Shown: positions 16,917 through 29,781, counted from the stretch's first letter. The stretch is 64,000 nt of DNA from Salinimonas profundi (GCF_014750655.1 NZ_JABBXD010000002.1:199184-263183), one strand, 5' to 3'. A program made the numbers and translations. Notes: generated by a model not told the origin, from the sequence alone.

Positions 16917-19076
16917 TTAATAAAACGTTTTACCGTCCGCTTTCATAGATGTCAGCAATTCACAGGGCGCAAATTTTTCGTCGACTTTCTGTGCATAATC
17001 AGAAAGTTTATCAACCACCTTATCAATTCCAATTGAATCCATATAATGGAATGGACCACCCAGGAATGGCGGGAAGCCAATACCGAAAATCGCACCGATG
17101 TCTCCATCCCGTGCACTTCTGATGACCCCTTCATCCAGGCAGCGGGCAGCTTCATTCAGCATCATCAGCACGCATCGCTCGGCAATTTCCTTTTCGCTCT
17201 TCGAAGAAGACGGCTCTATATTCAGAAGACTGTATATACTTTCATCAACTTCTTTACCTGACTTTTTACCCTCGTAAAGATAGAAGCCTTTGCCGTTTTT
17301 CTTACCCTTACGGCCATCATCTAACACCTTGTCGAAAGCAGCGGGTGCAGTGAAGCGATCACCAAACGCATCAACCAAAATAGGAATGATCTTAGTCCCA
17401 ACATCAATACCTACTTCATCCAGCAGCTTTACAGGGCCCACAGGGAAACCGAACTTGACCAGCGATTTATCAATATGATCGATAGGTTCGCCTTCAAGCA
17501 ACAAGTTTGCTGCTTCATTCATGTAAGGCGCAAGTATGCGATTGACGTAGAATCCCGCACCGTCTTTCACCACCACAGGAGTTTTACCTTGCTTTCTGGC
17601 AAACGCTACTGTGGTGGAGATAGTTTCATCAGATGTCTTGTCATGCGCGATAACCTCAGCCAAAGGCATTTTATCTACTGGTGAAAAATAATGCAGACCA
17701 ATGACATTTTCTGGTCGCTGAGCATTTTCAGCAATCTGACCAATAGGAATAGAGGAGGTGTTTGACGCAAACACTGTTTTTTCATTGCAATGTGCTTCAA
17801 TGTCAGCAACCATTTTCTGCTTCAGAGATACATCTTCAAATACCGCCTCTATTACGATATCAGCATCCTGGTAACCTTTATAATCAAGCGTACCTGTCAA
17901 CAGCGCCATTTGCTTCTGCATCTCAGAATTACGCATATAGCGTTTTTTTACTTTCTTATTTAGCAGGTCATAGCTGTATTTCATTGCATGGGCAATGCCC
18001 TCAGGCTTGATATCTTTGATACGTGCAGGCACGTTCGCCTTTGTAGCCGTTACATAGGCGATACCACCACCCATCAGACCACCACCGAGGATTCCGGCCT
18101 TTTTCACTTTACGTGGTTCGACGCCCTCAACGCCGTTTTCTTTTTTCATTTCAGTCGTGGCAAAGAAAATCTGGCGAAGCTGGTAAGATTCTGGAGTCAT
18201 TACCAGCTCACCAAAGGCTTTGGCTTCTGCGCGCAGCCCTGCCGCCATACCATCATTCATACCGGTTTCGATGACATCAATAATTTTCATCGGCGCCGGG
18301 TAATTACCTTTCGTTTTGCCCTGCGTTTGTTCTCTGGCTTTTTTGAACACCACACCGCGCCCAAAACTGTTTTGCTCCAACAGTTTATTCAGCATACCTT
18401 TTTGAGGCTTCTCGCGATCCGGCTTACGTTTTAACGCATATTTTTGCGCCACATCCAGCAGTACGCTCTGTGGTACCACGTCATCAACGATGCCATATTT
18501 TTTCGCTTGCTTAGCGCGAGCAGAGGAACCAGTAAGCATCATTTTCATTGCTTGCTGGATACCAATTAAACGAGGTAGACGTTGCGTTCCGCCGCTGCCG
18601 GGCAAAAGCCCCAACTGCACTTCCGGTAACCCCACCTGGGTAGCATCATCATCAGTACAAATCCGGTAATGACACGCCAACGCCAGCTCCAGACCGCCGC
18701 CCAGAGCAGGGCCGTGAATAGCTGCGACAAATGTTGCCCGCATTTTCTCGATTCGATTGAACACATCCTGGCCATCGGCAGCTAGCTTTTGTGCATCTGC
18801 TGCGCTTTCGCATTTTGCCAGCATTGATATATCAGCACCGGCTACAAACGATTTTTTCTTGCCACTGGCGAGCACGACGCCCTTGATACTTTTATCAGCA
18901 TCAATTTCATCCAGCATCGCGTTGATTTGTTCACCAAATTCGCTTTTGAGGGTGTTCATCGACTCCCCCGGCACATCCATGGTCAGTATCGCAACACCGT
19001 TGTCCTGACGGGTAAGCGTAAATGCGCTTGCAGATGATGGCTGTTCATTTTCCATAGTGGTTGTCTGTTCGGTCAT
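16917..19076 (-). CDS. fadJ: Fatty acid oxidation complex alpha subunit FadJ
   Basis: 719 aa (E. coli FadJ is 714). The N-terminal enoyl-CoA hydratase/isomerase domain (about 15-210) shows the oxyanion-hole segments ADISM and GPALGGGLELALACH and the catalytic-Glu region LPEVQLGLLPGSGGTQRLPR. The 3-hydroxyacyl-CoA dehydrogenase NAD-binding domain follows with GILGGGLMGGGIA, then the active-site HYFSPVDKMPLAEV, and the C-terminal dehydrogenase domains. With FadI it makes the complex for hydration and dehydrogenation in beta-oxidation. The start codon overlaps the fadI stop by one base (TAATG), indicating translational coupling in a fadI-fadJ operon, the enterobacterial order. Confidence 0.97.
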   Translation of the reverse strand: MTEQTTTMENEQPSSASAFTLTRQDNGVAILTMDVPGESMNTLKSEFGEQINAMLDEIDADKSIKGVVLASGKKKSFVAGADISMLAKCESAADAQKLAADGQDVFNRIEKMRATFVAAIHGPALGGGLELALACHYRICTDDDATQVGLPEVQLGLLPGSGGTQRLPRLIGIQQAMKMMLTGSSARAKQAKKYGIVDDVVPQSVLLDVAQKYALKRKPDREKPQKGMLNKLLEQNSFGRGVVFKKAREQTQGKTKGNYPAPMKIIDVIETGMNDGMAAGLRAEAKAFGELVMTPESYQLRQIFFATTEMKKENGVEGVEPRKVKKAGILGGGLMGGGIAYVTATKANVPARIKDIKPEGIAHAMKYSYDLLNKKVKKRYMRNSEMQKQMALLTGTLDYKGYQDADIVIEAVFEDVSLKQKMVADIEAHCNEKTVFASNTSSIPIGQIAENAQRPENVIGLHYFSPVDKMPLAEVIAHDKTSDETISTTVAFARKQGKTPVVVKDGAGFYVNRILAPYMNEAANLLLEGEPIDHIDKSLVKFGFPVGPVKLLDEVGIDVGTKIIPILVDAFGDRFTAPAAFDKVLDDGRKGKKNGKGFYLYEGKKSGKEVDESIYSLLNIEPSSSKSEKEIAERCVLMMLNEAARCLDEGVIRSARDGDIGAIFGIGFPPFLGGPFHYMDSIGIDKVVDKLSDYAQKVDEKFAPCELLTSMKADGKTFY

Positions 19077-20386
19077 TATTCTGTCTCCACAATCATTGCG
19101 GCGCCAAGTCCGCCAGCTGCACAGGCGGTTAGCAGACCCGTGCCACCTCCTCTGCGCTTGAGCTCATTCAGCATCTGGGTAATCATTCGGGTACCAGTGG
19201 CGGCAAATGGATGCCCATAGGCAATTGAACTTCCCATCACATTAAATTTATCCATATCGATTTCGCCGGTTGCTTTTTCGCGGCCAAGTTTTTCGCGGGC
19301 AAACTTATCACTGGCAAACATTTTGATATTCGCCAGAGTCTGAGCGGCAAAGGCTTCGTGCATTTCTATCAGGGTAAGATCGTTAAGCGTCATACCTGCG
19401 CGATCCAAAGCGATAGGCGTGGCATAGGACGGCCCCATCAGCATATCTTCCCATACATCTATTGCTGAAAACGCGTAGCTTTTGATATACCCCAGCGGCG
19501 TATAACCAAGTTCACGAGCTTTACTTTCTGTCATCATCAATACTGCGGAGGCACCATCGGTCAACGGCGTTGCGTTGGCCGCGGTCACTGAACCATGCTT
19601 TTTATCAAACACAGGCTTAGGCTTAGCATAACCTTCCAGACTGGAGTCGAAGCGCACGTTATTATCACGACTTAGCGCACCTTTATACGGTTCGGCATAC
19701 GCGGTCATGACTTCATCGTCCAGTTTGCCCTCTTCCCAGCTTTTCGCGGCCAGGGTATGTGAGCGGTGCGCCAGTTTATCCTGATCTTCTCTGGCGATAT
19801 GATGACTCTTAGCCATTTGTTCTGCGGTTTGTCCCATTGACAAGCCAGTGGAGTATTCGGCGACCGCCGGTGGCACAGGTAATAAGTCTTTAAACGACAA
19901 CCGTTTGAAGATACTCGCCTTCTGACCTACAGTCTTGGCTTTTTGCATATCGACCAATGCCCTGGCAAGGTTTTTTGATACGCCAATCGGCGACACAGAG
20001 GTTGAATCTGCCCCACCAGCTATACCGACATGGATATTTCCCGCCATCATGCTCTCGGCTATATTTACCGTGGACTGAAAACTTGTCGCACAGGCACGTG
20101 AGACGCTATATGCATCAGTGTGAACATTCATGCCGGTGCCTAGTACAATCTCTCGGGCGATATTAGGCGCTTCGGGCATCTGCACAACCTGACCGTACAC
20201 CACCTGATCAACCAGTTCAGGCGATACGCCGTTACGTATCAGCAGCTCATTGACTACCATTTTACCTAGGTCAACGGCCGGAACGCCGTGAAAGTAGGTT
20301 GCCATTTTTGCAAAAGGTGTGCGAAGTCCCGAAACAATCGCGATGCGATCGCCTGAACGTGTTGTTACTTTTTGTTTAGTCGCCAT
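19076..20386 (-). CDS. fadI: 3-ketoacyl-CoA thiolase FadI
   Basis: 436 aa, identical in length to E. coli FadI. The nucleophilic cysteine is Cys99 in SRACATS, and the second catalytic cysteine lies in [11 protein letters not shown] near the C terminus, with His in GHPFAATG. It catalyses thiolytic cleavage of 3-ketoacyl-CoA in beta-oxidation, as the beta subunit with FadJ. It is the first gene of the operon; a FadR-type operator lies about 30-45 bases upstream of its ATG, so repression by FadR relieved by long-chain acyl-CoA is expected. Confidence 0.97.
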   Translation of the reverse strand: MATKQKVTTRSGDRIAIVSGLRTPFAKMATYFHGVPAVDLGKMVVNELLIRNGVSPELVDQVVYGQVVQMPEAPNIAREIVLGTGMNVHTDAYSVSRACATSFQSTVNIAESMMAGNIHVGIAGGADSTSVSPIGVSKNLARALVDMQKAKTVGQKASIFKRLSFKDLLPVPPAVAEYSTGLSMGQTAEQMAKSHHIAREDQDKLAHRSHTLAAKSWEEGKLDDEVMTAYAEPYKGALSRDNNVRFDSSLEGYAKPKPVFDKKHGSVTAANATPLTDGASAVLMMTESKARELGYTPLGYIKSYAFSAIDVWEDMLMGPSYATPIALDRAGMTLNDLTLIEMHEAFAAQTLANIKMFASDKFAREKLGREKATGEIDMDKFNVMGSSIAYGHPFAATGTRMITQMLNELKRRGGGTGLLTACAAGGLGAAMIVETE

Positions 20387-20713
20387 AATCTACCTGACTT
20401 GTTAGCCACACTTAAGTGGTCTGACCTGTAATTATTTCGATTTTACAGACTATCATCGAAATAGCAAATTCCTCCTTCCAGAGGTCGCAGGCGCCGGCTC
20501 AGAAGCACGACACGTATTGCTTAATTCATTTCGCCTGCAGAGCAATCAACGCTGCATCATTATTAATAACAATGAGTATTTCTATGGTAGTTTGCTGGTA
20601 AGGACTTGAAGAACCTTTCTTGAACCATATATGACATTCATTGTCTGTGTTTCACAGCGTAATTTTTCGCTAACTATTTATTTATACGCCACAAGTGACG
20701 GATTAACTACATT
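20387..20713. other. Intergenic region between divergent fadI and moxR
   Basis: 327 bases without a gene. It holds the FadR operator (20414-20430), an inverted repeat ATTTCGAT/ATCGAAAT (20434-20441 with 20455-20462), and presumably divergent promoters for fadIJ and the moxR operon. I see no other structured element. Confidence 0.7.
20414..20430. promoter_or_regulatory. FadR operator upstream of fadI
   Basis: AAGTGGTCTGACCTGTA agrees with the E. coli FadR consensus AACTGGTCNGACCWGTT at all but two positions, including the whole TGGTCNGACC core. It sits 28-44 bases upstream of the fadI ATG, a position suited to blocking transcription. Confidence 0.8.
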
Positions 20714-21670
20714 ATGGCAGCAGCGCAGTTTCAGCAACTCCATGCCTATCTGAATTCTCAGATTATTGGCCAGCACCAACTTACCCGCAGTCTTCTAATC
20801 GCCCTTCTTGCAGATGGCCACCTTTTGGTAGAGGGCCCGCCGGGACTTGCCAAGACCCGTGCTATTAATGCACTGGCAAATGGTATGGAGGCCGATTTCC
20901 ACCGCGTACAATTTACTCCCGATCTGCTCCCGGCCGATTTAACCGGTACAGACATTTACCGACCCGAGACCGGTGAGTTCGTTTTTCAGCAAGGGCCGCT
21001 GTTTCATAACCTGATGCTTGCCGATGAGATCAACCGTGCACCGGCAAAAGTGCAGTCGGCGTTACTTGAAGCGATGGCCGAACGGCAAATTACGGTAGGT
21101 AGTAAGACGTACCCCCTGCCCTCGCTGTTCTTGGTAATGGCGACCCAGAACCCGCTGGAGCAGGAGGGCACGTATCCGTTGCCCGAGGCGCAGCTTGACC
21201 GTTTTCTGATGCACGTGGAAATAGACTATCCCGGCGCCGAAACGGAGCTCGACATTCTGAAACTTACCCGGGGAGAAGCGTTAAAGCAGGCCCCACTCCT
21301 ACCCGGTAAACTCACCCAGGAAGATATTTTTAAAGCCCGTGATGAAGCACTGGCATTGCATATGGCGCCGGAGCTTGAAACCTATTTGGTACAGCTGATA
21401 ATAGCGACCCGCCAGCCTGCCAACCTTGACGATGAGCTGGCAAACTGGATTGAGTTCGGGGTGAGTCCCCGAGCCACAATCGCTCTGGACCGCTGCGCCC
21501 GTGCGCATGCCTGGCTCGCCGGACGTGAATTCGTTGGGCCGGATGATATTCAGGCCGTGGTACACAATGTGTTGCGTCATCGTATTATTCTGACGTATCA
21601 GGCCGAGGCGCAGGGCATCACCACAAACCAGGTGCTGGATCGCATCATCCAGCTTGTAGCGGTGCCTTAG
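20714..21670 (+). CDS. MoxR-family AAA+ ATPase
   Basis: 318-aa MoxR ATPase, a chaperone-like AAA+ protein that acts with von Willebrand A (VWA) proteins. Walker A is GPPGLAKT, Walker B LMLADEINRAP, followed by the sensor region MATQNPLEQEGTYPLPEAQLDRF, the strongest MoxR hallmark, and a C-terminal lid with the SPRA motif (GVSPRATIALDRCARAHA). It heads a six-gene cluster with DUF58, DUF4381, two VWA proteins and BatD, the classic MoxR-Bat arrangement, implicated in envelope stress tolerance or in maturation of envelope complexes. It ends seven bases before the DUF58 gene. Confidence 0.95.
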   Translation: MAAAQFQQLHAYLNSQIIGQHQLTRSLLIALLADGHLLVEGPPGLAKTRAINALANGMEADFHRVQFTPDLLPADLTGTDIYRPETGEFVFQQGPLFHNLMLADEINRAPAKVQSALLEAMAERQITVGSKTYPLPSLFLVMATQNPLEQEGTYPLPEAQLDRFLMHVEIDYPGAETELDILKLTRGEALKQAPLLPGKLTQEDIFKARDEALALHMAPELETYLVQLIIATRQPANLDDELANWIEFGVSPRATIALDRCARAHAWLAGREFVGPDDIQAVVHNVLRHRIILTYQAEAQGITTNQVLDRIIQLVAVP

Positions 21671-21676
21671 ATAGCG

Positions 21677-22618
21677 ATGAATGATTCAACACGCTGGCTG
21701 AAGGCGCTTCAGTCCGACGGTATTCACCTTGCTTCGCAGGAATTGCTGCGATACCGGCAGCTATATAAACTGATTAATCTCGCACCTACGGCCAAAAAAC
21801 AGGCCGGCGTGTCGGGCGCCTACCTGAGTAAATACAAGGGTCGCGGCATGGAGTTTGATGAAGCCAGACACTACCAGCCAGGCGACGACATCAGGGCAAT
21901 AGACTGGCGTGTGACGGCGCGCACAGGCAAAACCCATACAAAAATTTACCGTGAGGAACGCGAGCGGCCGGTATTTGTTCTCTGCGATTTATCTGAGTCA
22001 ATGCAATTTGGCACACAACTGCTGCTAAAGAGTATTCAGGCCGCGCATCTGACAGCGCTCATCAGTTGGGCGGCCGCTCAGCGCGGTGACAAAGTTGGCG
22101 CCTTAATTTTTGGTGGTACACACCATCATGAATGTAAGCCAATGACCCGCAGTAAGGCGGTGCTGGCGATTTGTCATCAACTCATTCAAATGCAATCCGC
22201 TGCACTCACCGCCTCTTCCCATCAGGAAAGCGCCTTCGAAGATGCCTGTGCCCGTGCGCGCCGCCTCGCGCGCCCGGGTAGCCTTGTTTACATTATTTCA
22301 GATTTTAATCAGCTTAGTACCACCGCCACTCAGCACATTGCACAGCTTTCCCGGCATTGTGAGGTAAAAGCCCTGATGGTTACGGACCCGCTTGAGTCCA
22401 CACTTCCGCAGACTAATGGTCAGCGAGAGGTGGTCGTTACCGATGGCACCAGCCGGCAAACCTGGCAACTGGGTAACCGCCAGCTTACCAGGCAGTATCA
22501 GGATAATCAGCGGGTGCACTTTGACCACATCAGTGCATGGCTGGCACAGACAGGTGTCAGTCTTCAGCATATTAGTGCCGGCCTTCCCCTGGATCAGCAA
22601 TTAGTCAATGCAGGTTAA
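21677..22618 (+). CDS. DUF58 domain protein (VWA-like)
   Basis: 313-aa DUF58 protein. The signature RHYQPGDDIRAIDWRVTAR followed by KIYREERERPVFVL is clear, and the following DLSESMQFG resembles a VWA metal-ion-dependent adhesion (MIDAS) motif. No membrane segment is seen. DUF58 proteins are the constant partner of MoxR ATPases. The start at 21677 lies six bases after the moxR stop, and the next gene follows six bases after its own stop, so translation is probably coupled. Confidence 0.93.
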   Translation: MNDSTRWLKALQSDGIHLASQELLRYRQLYKLINLAPTAKKQAGVSGAYLSKYKGRGMEFDEARHYQPGDDIRAIDWRVTARTGKTHTKIYREERERPVFVLCDLSESMQFGTQLLLKSIQAAHLTALISWAAAQRGDKVGALIFGGTHHHECKPMTRSKAVLAICHQLIQMQSAALTASSHQESAFEDACARARRLARPGSLVYIISDFNQLSTTATQHIAQLSRHCEVKALMVTDPLESTLPQTNGQREVVVTDGTSRQTWQLGNRQLTRQYQDNQRVHFDHISAWLAQTGVSLQHISAGLPLDQQLVNAG

Positions 22619-22624
22619 TGACGC

Positions 22625-23140
22625 ATGAATGAACAAGAATCACTGCTTTCCCAGCTGAACGATATACACAAAGTGTCGGCAGACGTCTGGCCTCTTGCCT
22701 GGGGCTGGTGGGTACTCGGTGCAATAGTCATCGTTGCGCTCAGTCTGACAATATTTTTCTGGATCAGACAGCGTCGCTTTTCACTGGCACAACGTCAGGC
22801 TATCACTGAAATCAAACAGATTAGCGACAGTGATAACGCCTGGCCAAGTCAGATGAATCAGGTACTCAAGCGTGCTGCACTGGCCTATTACCCTGCTCAC
22901 TCGTTGTCCGGTTTATATGGTCAGCGATGGACGCAGTTTATGGTCAGCAGAGTAAAGACACGTCACCAACCAGAGATGGCAATGGCACTGAACCAGCTAC
23001 AGGATATGCTGTATCAACCAGCAAAACCTGATCCGGCATTATTTAAAACGTGCCAGCAAGCATCGCTGAATTGGCTTAAAAAAGCCCGGTTCAAGCGCCC
23101 TGGATTTAGCGCCTCATTCCAAGAGGCCGCGCATGTTTGA
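22625..23140 (+). CDS. DUF4381 membrane protein
   Basis: 171 aa with one membrane helix (about residues 25-50, WGWWVLGAIVIVALSLTIFFW) followed by a cytoplasmic helical domain. This is the DUF4381 pattern found between DUF58 and BatA in MoxR operons. Its coding end overlaps the start of the next gene by eight bases. No catalytic motif is visible; an adaptor role in the complex is inferred from position only. Confidence 0.88.
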   Translation: MNEQESLLSQLNDIHKVSADVWPLAWGWWVLGAIVIVALSLTIFFWIRQRRFSLAQRQAITEIKQISDSDNAWPSQMNQVLKRAALAYYPAHSLSGLYGQRWTQFMVSRVKTRHQPEMAMALNQLQDMLYQPAKPDPALFKTCQQASLNWLKKARFKRPGFSASFQEAAHV

Positions 23141-24142
23141 GTTTGCCTGGTGGTATGCCCTATTTGTTCTGCCGCTCCCCTTACTGATTAGACTTCTGCC
23201 AGCTAAAGCCAGGCAGCAGCAGGCCGCATTAAAAATCCCGCATCACTTAAAAACGGTCTCATCGTCGGGTCCGTCTGTGACAAACCGTCGCCCCCTGCAT
23301 GGTGTGTTCTGGTTGATTTGGATTTTATGTGTACTGGCTGCAGCGCGGCCGCAATGGCTGGGCGAGCCGGTTAGTATTCCTAACGAAGGAAGAGAGATGA
23401 TGCTGGCAGTGGATCTGTCCGGAAGTATGAAAGTTGGTGATATGCAGATAAATGGTCAGCAGGTTAACCGGCTCACTATGATTAAATCCGTATTGAGCGA
23501 CTTCATCGACAGGCGTGTCTCTGATCGACTTGGATTGATATTGTTTGCTGATACGGCGTATTTGCAGGCACCGCTTACCTTTGATCGGCAAACCGTTGCA
23601 CAGCTTCTTGATGAGGCAGTCATTGGGCTTATTGGTGAACGCACGGCTATCGGTGACGCTATAGGCCTGGCAGTTAAGCGCCTTGATGAAAAAGAGCAAA
23701 CAAATAAAGTATTGATACTGCTTACTGATGGCCAGAATACGGCAGGCAATATCTCGCCTCAACAGGCCAAAGAACTGGCTATTGCCAATGATGTGACGGT
23801 CTATACCATCGGCGTTGGGGCCGACAGTATGGTAATAGAAAACTTTTTCGGTAGTCGACAGGTTAACCCTTCGCAGGAATTAGATGAGGAAATGCTCGGC
23901 GATATCGCTTCGGCGACCGGAGGCCAGTATTTCCGGGCGCGAAATACCGCCGAGCTGGAGCAAATTTACCAAAGACTTGACGAGCTTGAGCCAGTTAAAG
24001 GCGATACACAGAAAATGCGTCCGCTGTCTGCGCTGTATTTTTATCCGCTGGCAGCAGCCTTAATGATAAGTATTTTGCTGGTTTTAGGGAGCGTCCTGTT
24101 TTCACTGACCAATCGTTTCAAACAGTACCGGGGGGAACCATC

Positions 24143-24146
<4 letters not shown>
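23133..24146 (+). CDS. BatA-type VWA membrane protein
   Basis: 337 aa. Two N-terminal hydrophobic segments (about 5-20 and 55-75) and one C-terminal helix (about 305-325) anchor a periplasmic- or cytoplasm-facing VWA domain with an intact MIDAS motif DLSGSMK and the later TDGQNTAG segment. This is the BatA layout. It overlaps DUF4381 by eight bases upstream and the next gene by four (ATGA). Likely a metal-dependent protein-binding component of the Bat complex. Confidence 0.92.
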
Positions 24147-26097
<1,951 letters not shown>

Positions 26098-26098
<1 letters not shown>

Positions 26099-27822
26099 TG
26101 AAAATACATTTTTTTGCAATGGTCTGTTTGCTTTTGTCCGCGGCAGTACATGCAGAGACCTCCAGGGTTGAGGCAGAAGTAGACAAAACACAGGTAATGG
26201 TAGATGAAGCGGTTCGGTTGACGGTTACCGCCTATGGTGACCCACGCCGTGACGCATTTGACAGCTCTGCGCTGCTTAACGATTTTGTGGTAGGAAGAAC
26301 CTCGACCAGTAACCGTACCAGTCTGATAAACGGAAAGCGAAGTCAGTCAACATCCTGGACCACCACCTTGTTTCCCAGAAAAGAAGGGACATTTACTATT
26401 CCTTCATTCGATATAGAAGGGCAGCAAACACAGCCGGTGACCATTGAAGTCGTTGCAGTACCGGATGCCTCTGATGGTTCACAGCCCGCCCGGGATTACT
26501 ATCTGACCACGGAAGTCGATGACGAATCGGTCTACGTCAATCAGCAAATTCTTTATACCCTGAAATTATATCTTTCCACTGACATCGAGCGCGGCAGCCT
26601 GACACCACCGGAGCTGAAAAAAGGTATCGTCCGTCAAATTGGTGAGGATGAACGGTCTGTGGATCTCGTTAATGGTCGACGCTACCAAATTATTGAGCGC
26701 AAATACGCCATCATTCCACAGCGGTCAGGCGAACTGACAATTCGGGGCCCGGTATTTACCGGTGAAGTGCTGGCGCCCGATACTAACCAGCGCTTTGGCT
26801 TTTTTAACAGAACCCAGACCATTAACCGGCTGGGTGCCGATATCCTGGTGAATGTAGAAGCAAAGCCTGACGCTGTATCTGATGACTGGCTCCCCAGTGA
26901 ACGCGTTGAGCTGTATGAAGAATGGCCACAAGACGGCGAGTTTGTAGTGGGTGAACCCATCACCCGGACATTGACTTTAACTGCAACCGGTGTGGTGGAA
27001 GAGCAGCTTCCTGAGCTTGATGTACGCTACCCGCCCGGCTTTAAAACCTACCCTGACCAGTCACGCACTGCAACGGTTGACCGGGACGATCAGCTGATCG
27101 CACAACGTGTGGAGTCGATGGCGGTCATTCCCACGTCGCCGGGCAAAATTGTGCTGCCAGAGGTGACAGTTCCCTGGTTTAATGTAAAAACGAAAGAGGT
27201 AGCCTACGCCACAATCCCGGCGCGCTCGGTGACCGTGGAAGCAGCAAATAATGAACAGCAGTCTGCGCTGCCTGATACAACGCGGGAACAACCAACCACC
27301 GATAATCAGGTAGTCAATGCCATTAGTGACACTGACTCACGCAATGCTTATCAGGGTCTCACCCCGCTGACATGGTTTTTCGGAGGCTTCTCCATTTTGC
27401 TGCTGCTTACCCTGATCGCTGTCATTAGCTATTATCGGCGCCAGCTTCGTGCTGCTCCCCAACGCCAGACGCAGCATAAATTGCCCGCTTCACGTGCTGA
27501 GAAAGAGGCATTCAACCAGGTCAAGGTAGCTATATCCCAAAAGGATGTTGCTGCAACCCAATCAGGATTACGACAGTGGATGAAACAGATTTTTGATAAA
27601 AACCCGCCGTCGCGCGCCGCCGATAATGCATTGACTGCACCATTACAACCATTCATCGATCAGATGCTGGAATCTGCATACGGCAATGGGCATACTGACT
27701 GGGACAATAAATCAATGCTGGCCACGCTTGAGCAGGTCAGAGAAAAATGGTTATCGCAGCACAATAAGAATACGCGTGGTTTACCTGACCTTTACACGGC
27801 AAACCCCGCAACCAGCAAATAA
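26098..27822 (+). CDS. BatD (oxygen-tolerance) family protein
   Basis: 574 aa with an N-terminal signal peptide ending at about residue 20 (AAVHA), a long beta-rich extracytoplasmic region, and one membrane helix (about 420-445, LTPLTWFFGGFSILLLLTLI) leading to a cytoplasmic tail. This is the BatD/DUF7939 architecture. Its start overlaps the BatBC stop (TAATG), making it the last of six coupled genes. BatD probably displays the periplasmic part of the MoxR-Bat complex; the molecular task of the family is not settled. Confidence 0.9.
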
Positions 27823-27851
27823 ATAAAATAAACAACATATGAGGGATACTA

Positions 27852-29714
27852 ATGAAGACACAGTTTAAACTGGGGGCTATTGCACTTGCAGTTACCACAA
27901 TGATGGCGTGCTCACCGGCCGAAGAAAATACCCAGCAAACCAGCGCTAAACAAGAATCGAAAAACGAACAGGCTTCACAAAATACCCAGAGTGAATCAGA
28001 GCGTCTCAATGCATTTTTCGAGCGCACTTTTGAGGAAGACCTGAAGCGATCGCCTCTTTATCAAAGCTACCTTGGCTACAAGTGGGACTATGGCGAGTGG
28101 GATGATTTCAGTGAAGAGGCCAATGATAAAGCGGTCTCTATCGCTAAAAACCGTTTGGAAGAACTTGAGAATTTTGATACCGAAGCACTTTCGGACAAAG
28201 AAAAACTGAGTGTTGAATTATATCGCTATCAGCTGGAACTTAATCTGAAAAACGATGAGTTCCGCCACCATACGTATGTAGTAAATCAATTCCGTGGACC
28301 GCACACCATGGTTCCCAGCTTCCTCATCAACATCCACCGTGTGGCAGATAAATCAGACGCACAGGCCTATATCAGTCGATTGGATAAGGTGGATGATATG
28401 TTCGGTCAGGTTATTGATCAGATGAAATTACGGGAAGAGGCTGGCGTGTTCCCGCCTGACTGGTCATATGATCAAATGATTCAGGCGGCCAAAAATGTCA
28501 CGACCGGTGCGCCATTTGATGACAGTGATGAGCCCTCAACAATCTGGGAAGACATTAACAAAAAAGTTGATGCACTGGATATCGATGAGTCAGAAAAGCA
28601 AAACTTACGCGAAGAAGCGAAAGCAGCGCTGCTAACGTCAGTTAAACCTGCTTACAATGATCTGATAGCAGCCTTTGAAGAACAGCAGAAAATGACGCCG
28701 GAAGGTGATGGCGTATGGCGCTTACCCGATGGCGACAAATGGTATGACAACCGCCTTTCTCACTACACCACCACAGAGTTAAGTGCTGATGAAATTCATC
28801 AGATTGGTTTGGATAACGTGAAGCGTATTCATAATCAGATGAAAGACATCATGGAAGAAGTTGACTTTGACGGTACGTTGCAGGAATTCTTTACTTTCAT
28901 GCGTAATGATGAGCAATTTTATTACGAAAATACGCAGGAAGGCCGTGACCGTTACCTTAAAGAAGCCAAAGCGCACATTGATGAAATGCGTGATGCATTA
29001 CCAGAATATTTTGGTCTGATGCCGAAAGCGGATATGATCGTAAAGCGTGTTGAAGCATTCCGCGAGCAATCTGCAGGTAAAGCGTTTTATCAAAGTCCAT
29101 CGCAGGATGGCAGCCGCCCGGGCACTTATTACGCCAACCTTTACGACATGAAAGATATGCCTACCTATCAGATGGAAGCGCTGGCGTACCATGAAGGCAT
29201 TCCGGGCCACCATATGCAGCGTGCAATTGCCCAGGAGCTGGAAGGCGTACCGATGTTCCAGAAGTTCCTGAGCGCAACAGCGTATACTGAGGGCTGGGGC
29301 TTATACAGTGAAGAGCTGGCTAAAGATATGGGCTTTTATAAAGACCCCTACTCCGACTTTGGCCGTCTGGCAATGGAATTGTGGCGTGCCTGCCGTTTGG
29401 TAGTTGATACCGGTATTCATGATAAGCAGTGGTCACGCGAAGAAGCCATTGAGTATCTGCAAAAGAATACGCCAAACCCTGAAAATGACTCTGTTAAAGC
29501 GATTGAGCGCTATATTGCCCTACCCGGTCAGGCTACTGCCTACATGATTGGTAAACTTAAAATTATGGAGCTGCGCGACAAAGCGCAACAGGAGCTGGGC
29601 GATAAGTTCACGTTTGCCGGCTTCCACGATGAAGTGCTAAAAGATGGCCCGGTGCCGCTTTCAGTACTAGAAGAAAAAATTAATACATGGGTTAAAGAAA
29701 CCAAAGCAAACTAA
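27852..29714 (+). CDS. DUF885 family lipoprotein, putative metallopeptidase
   Basis: 620 aa. The N terminus has a lipobox (TTMMACS), so lipid attachment at the Cys and an envelope location are expected. The C-terminal half carries the DUF885 hallmarks YHEGIPGHH, a variant zinc motif, and TEGWGLYSEELAKDMG supplying a third ligand. DUF885 proteins are predicted metal-dependent peptidases related to thermolysin-like folds. The ATG follows GAGGG at good spacing. It starts 29 bases after batD on the same strand, so it could be transcribed with the Bat operon, and it ends with its own strong terminator. Confidence 0.9.
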   Translation: MKTQFKLGAIALAVTTMMACSPAEENTQQTSAKQESKNEQASQNTQSESERLNAFFERTFEEDLKRSPLYQSYLGYKWDYGEWDDFSEEANDKAVSIAKNRLEELENFDTEALSDKEKLSVELYRYQLELNLKNDEFRHHTYVVNQFRGPHTMVPSFLINIHRVADKSDAQAYISRLDKVDDMFGQVIDQMKLREEAGVFPPDWSYDQMIQAAKNVTTGAPFDDSDEPSTIWEDINKKVDALDIDESEKQNLREEAKAALLTSVKPAYNDLIAAFEEQQKMTPEGDGVWRLPDGDKWYDNRLSHYTTTELSADEIHQIGLDNVKRIHNQMKDIMEEVDFDGTLQEFFTFMRNDEQFYYENTQEGRDRYLKEAKAHIDEMRDALPEYFGLMPKADMIVKRVEAFREQSAGKAFYQSPSQDGSRPGTYYANLYDMKDMPTYQMEALAYHEGIPGHHMQRAIAQELEGVPMFQKFLSATAYTEGWGLYSEELAKDMGFYKDPYSDFGRLAMELWRACRLVVDTGIHDKQWSREEAIEYLQKNTPNPENDSVKAIERYIALPGQATAYMIGKLKIMELRDKAQQELGDKFTFAGFHDEVLKDGPVPLSVLEEKINTWVKETKAN

Positions 29715-29740
29715 ACGCACTGGTTATCTTTGAAAGTGTA

Positions 29741-29781
29741 AAGCCGGATAGCAAACTAACAGGCTATCCGGCTTTTTTATA
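29741..29781 (+). terminator. Rho-independent terminator after the DUF885 gene
   Basis: Twelve-base-pair stem AAGCCGGATAGC/GCTATCCGGCTT (29741-29752 with 29763-29774) followed by TTTTT. Confidence 0.92.
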
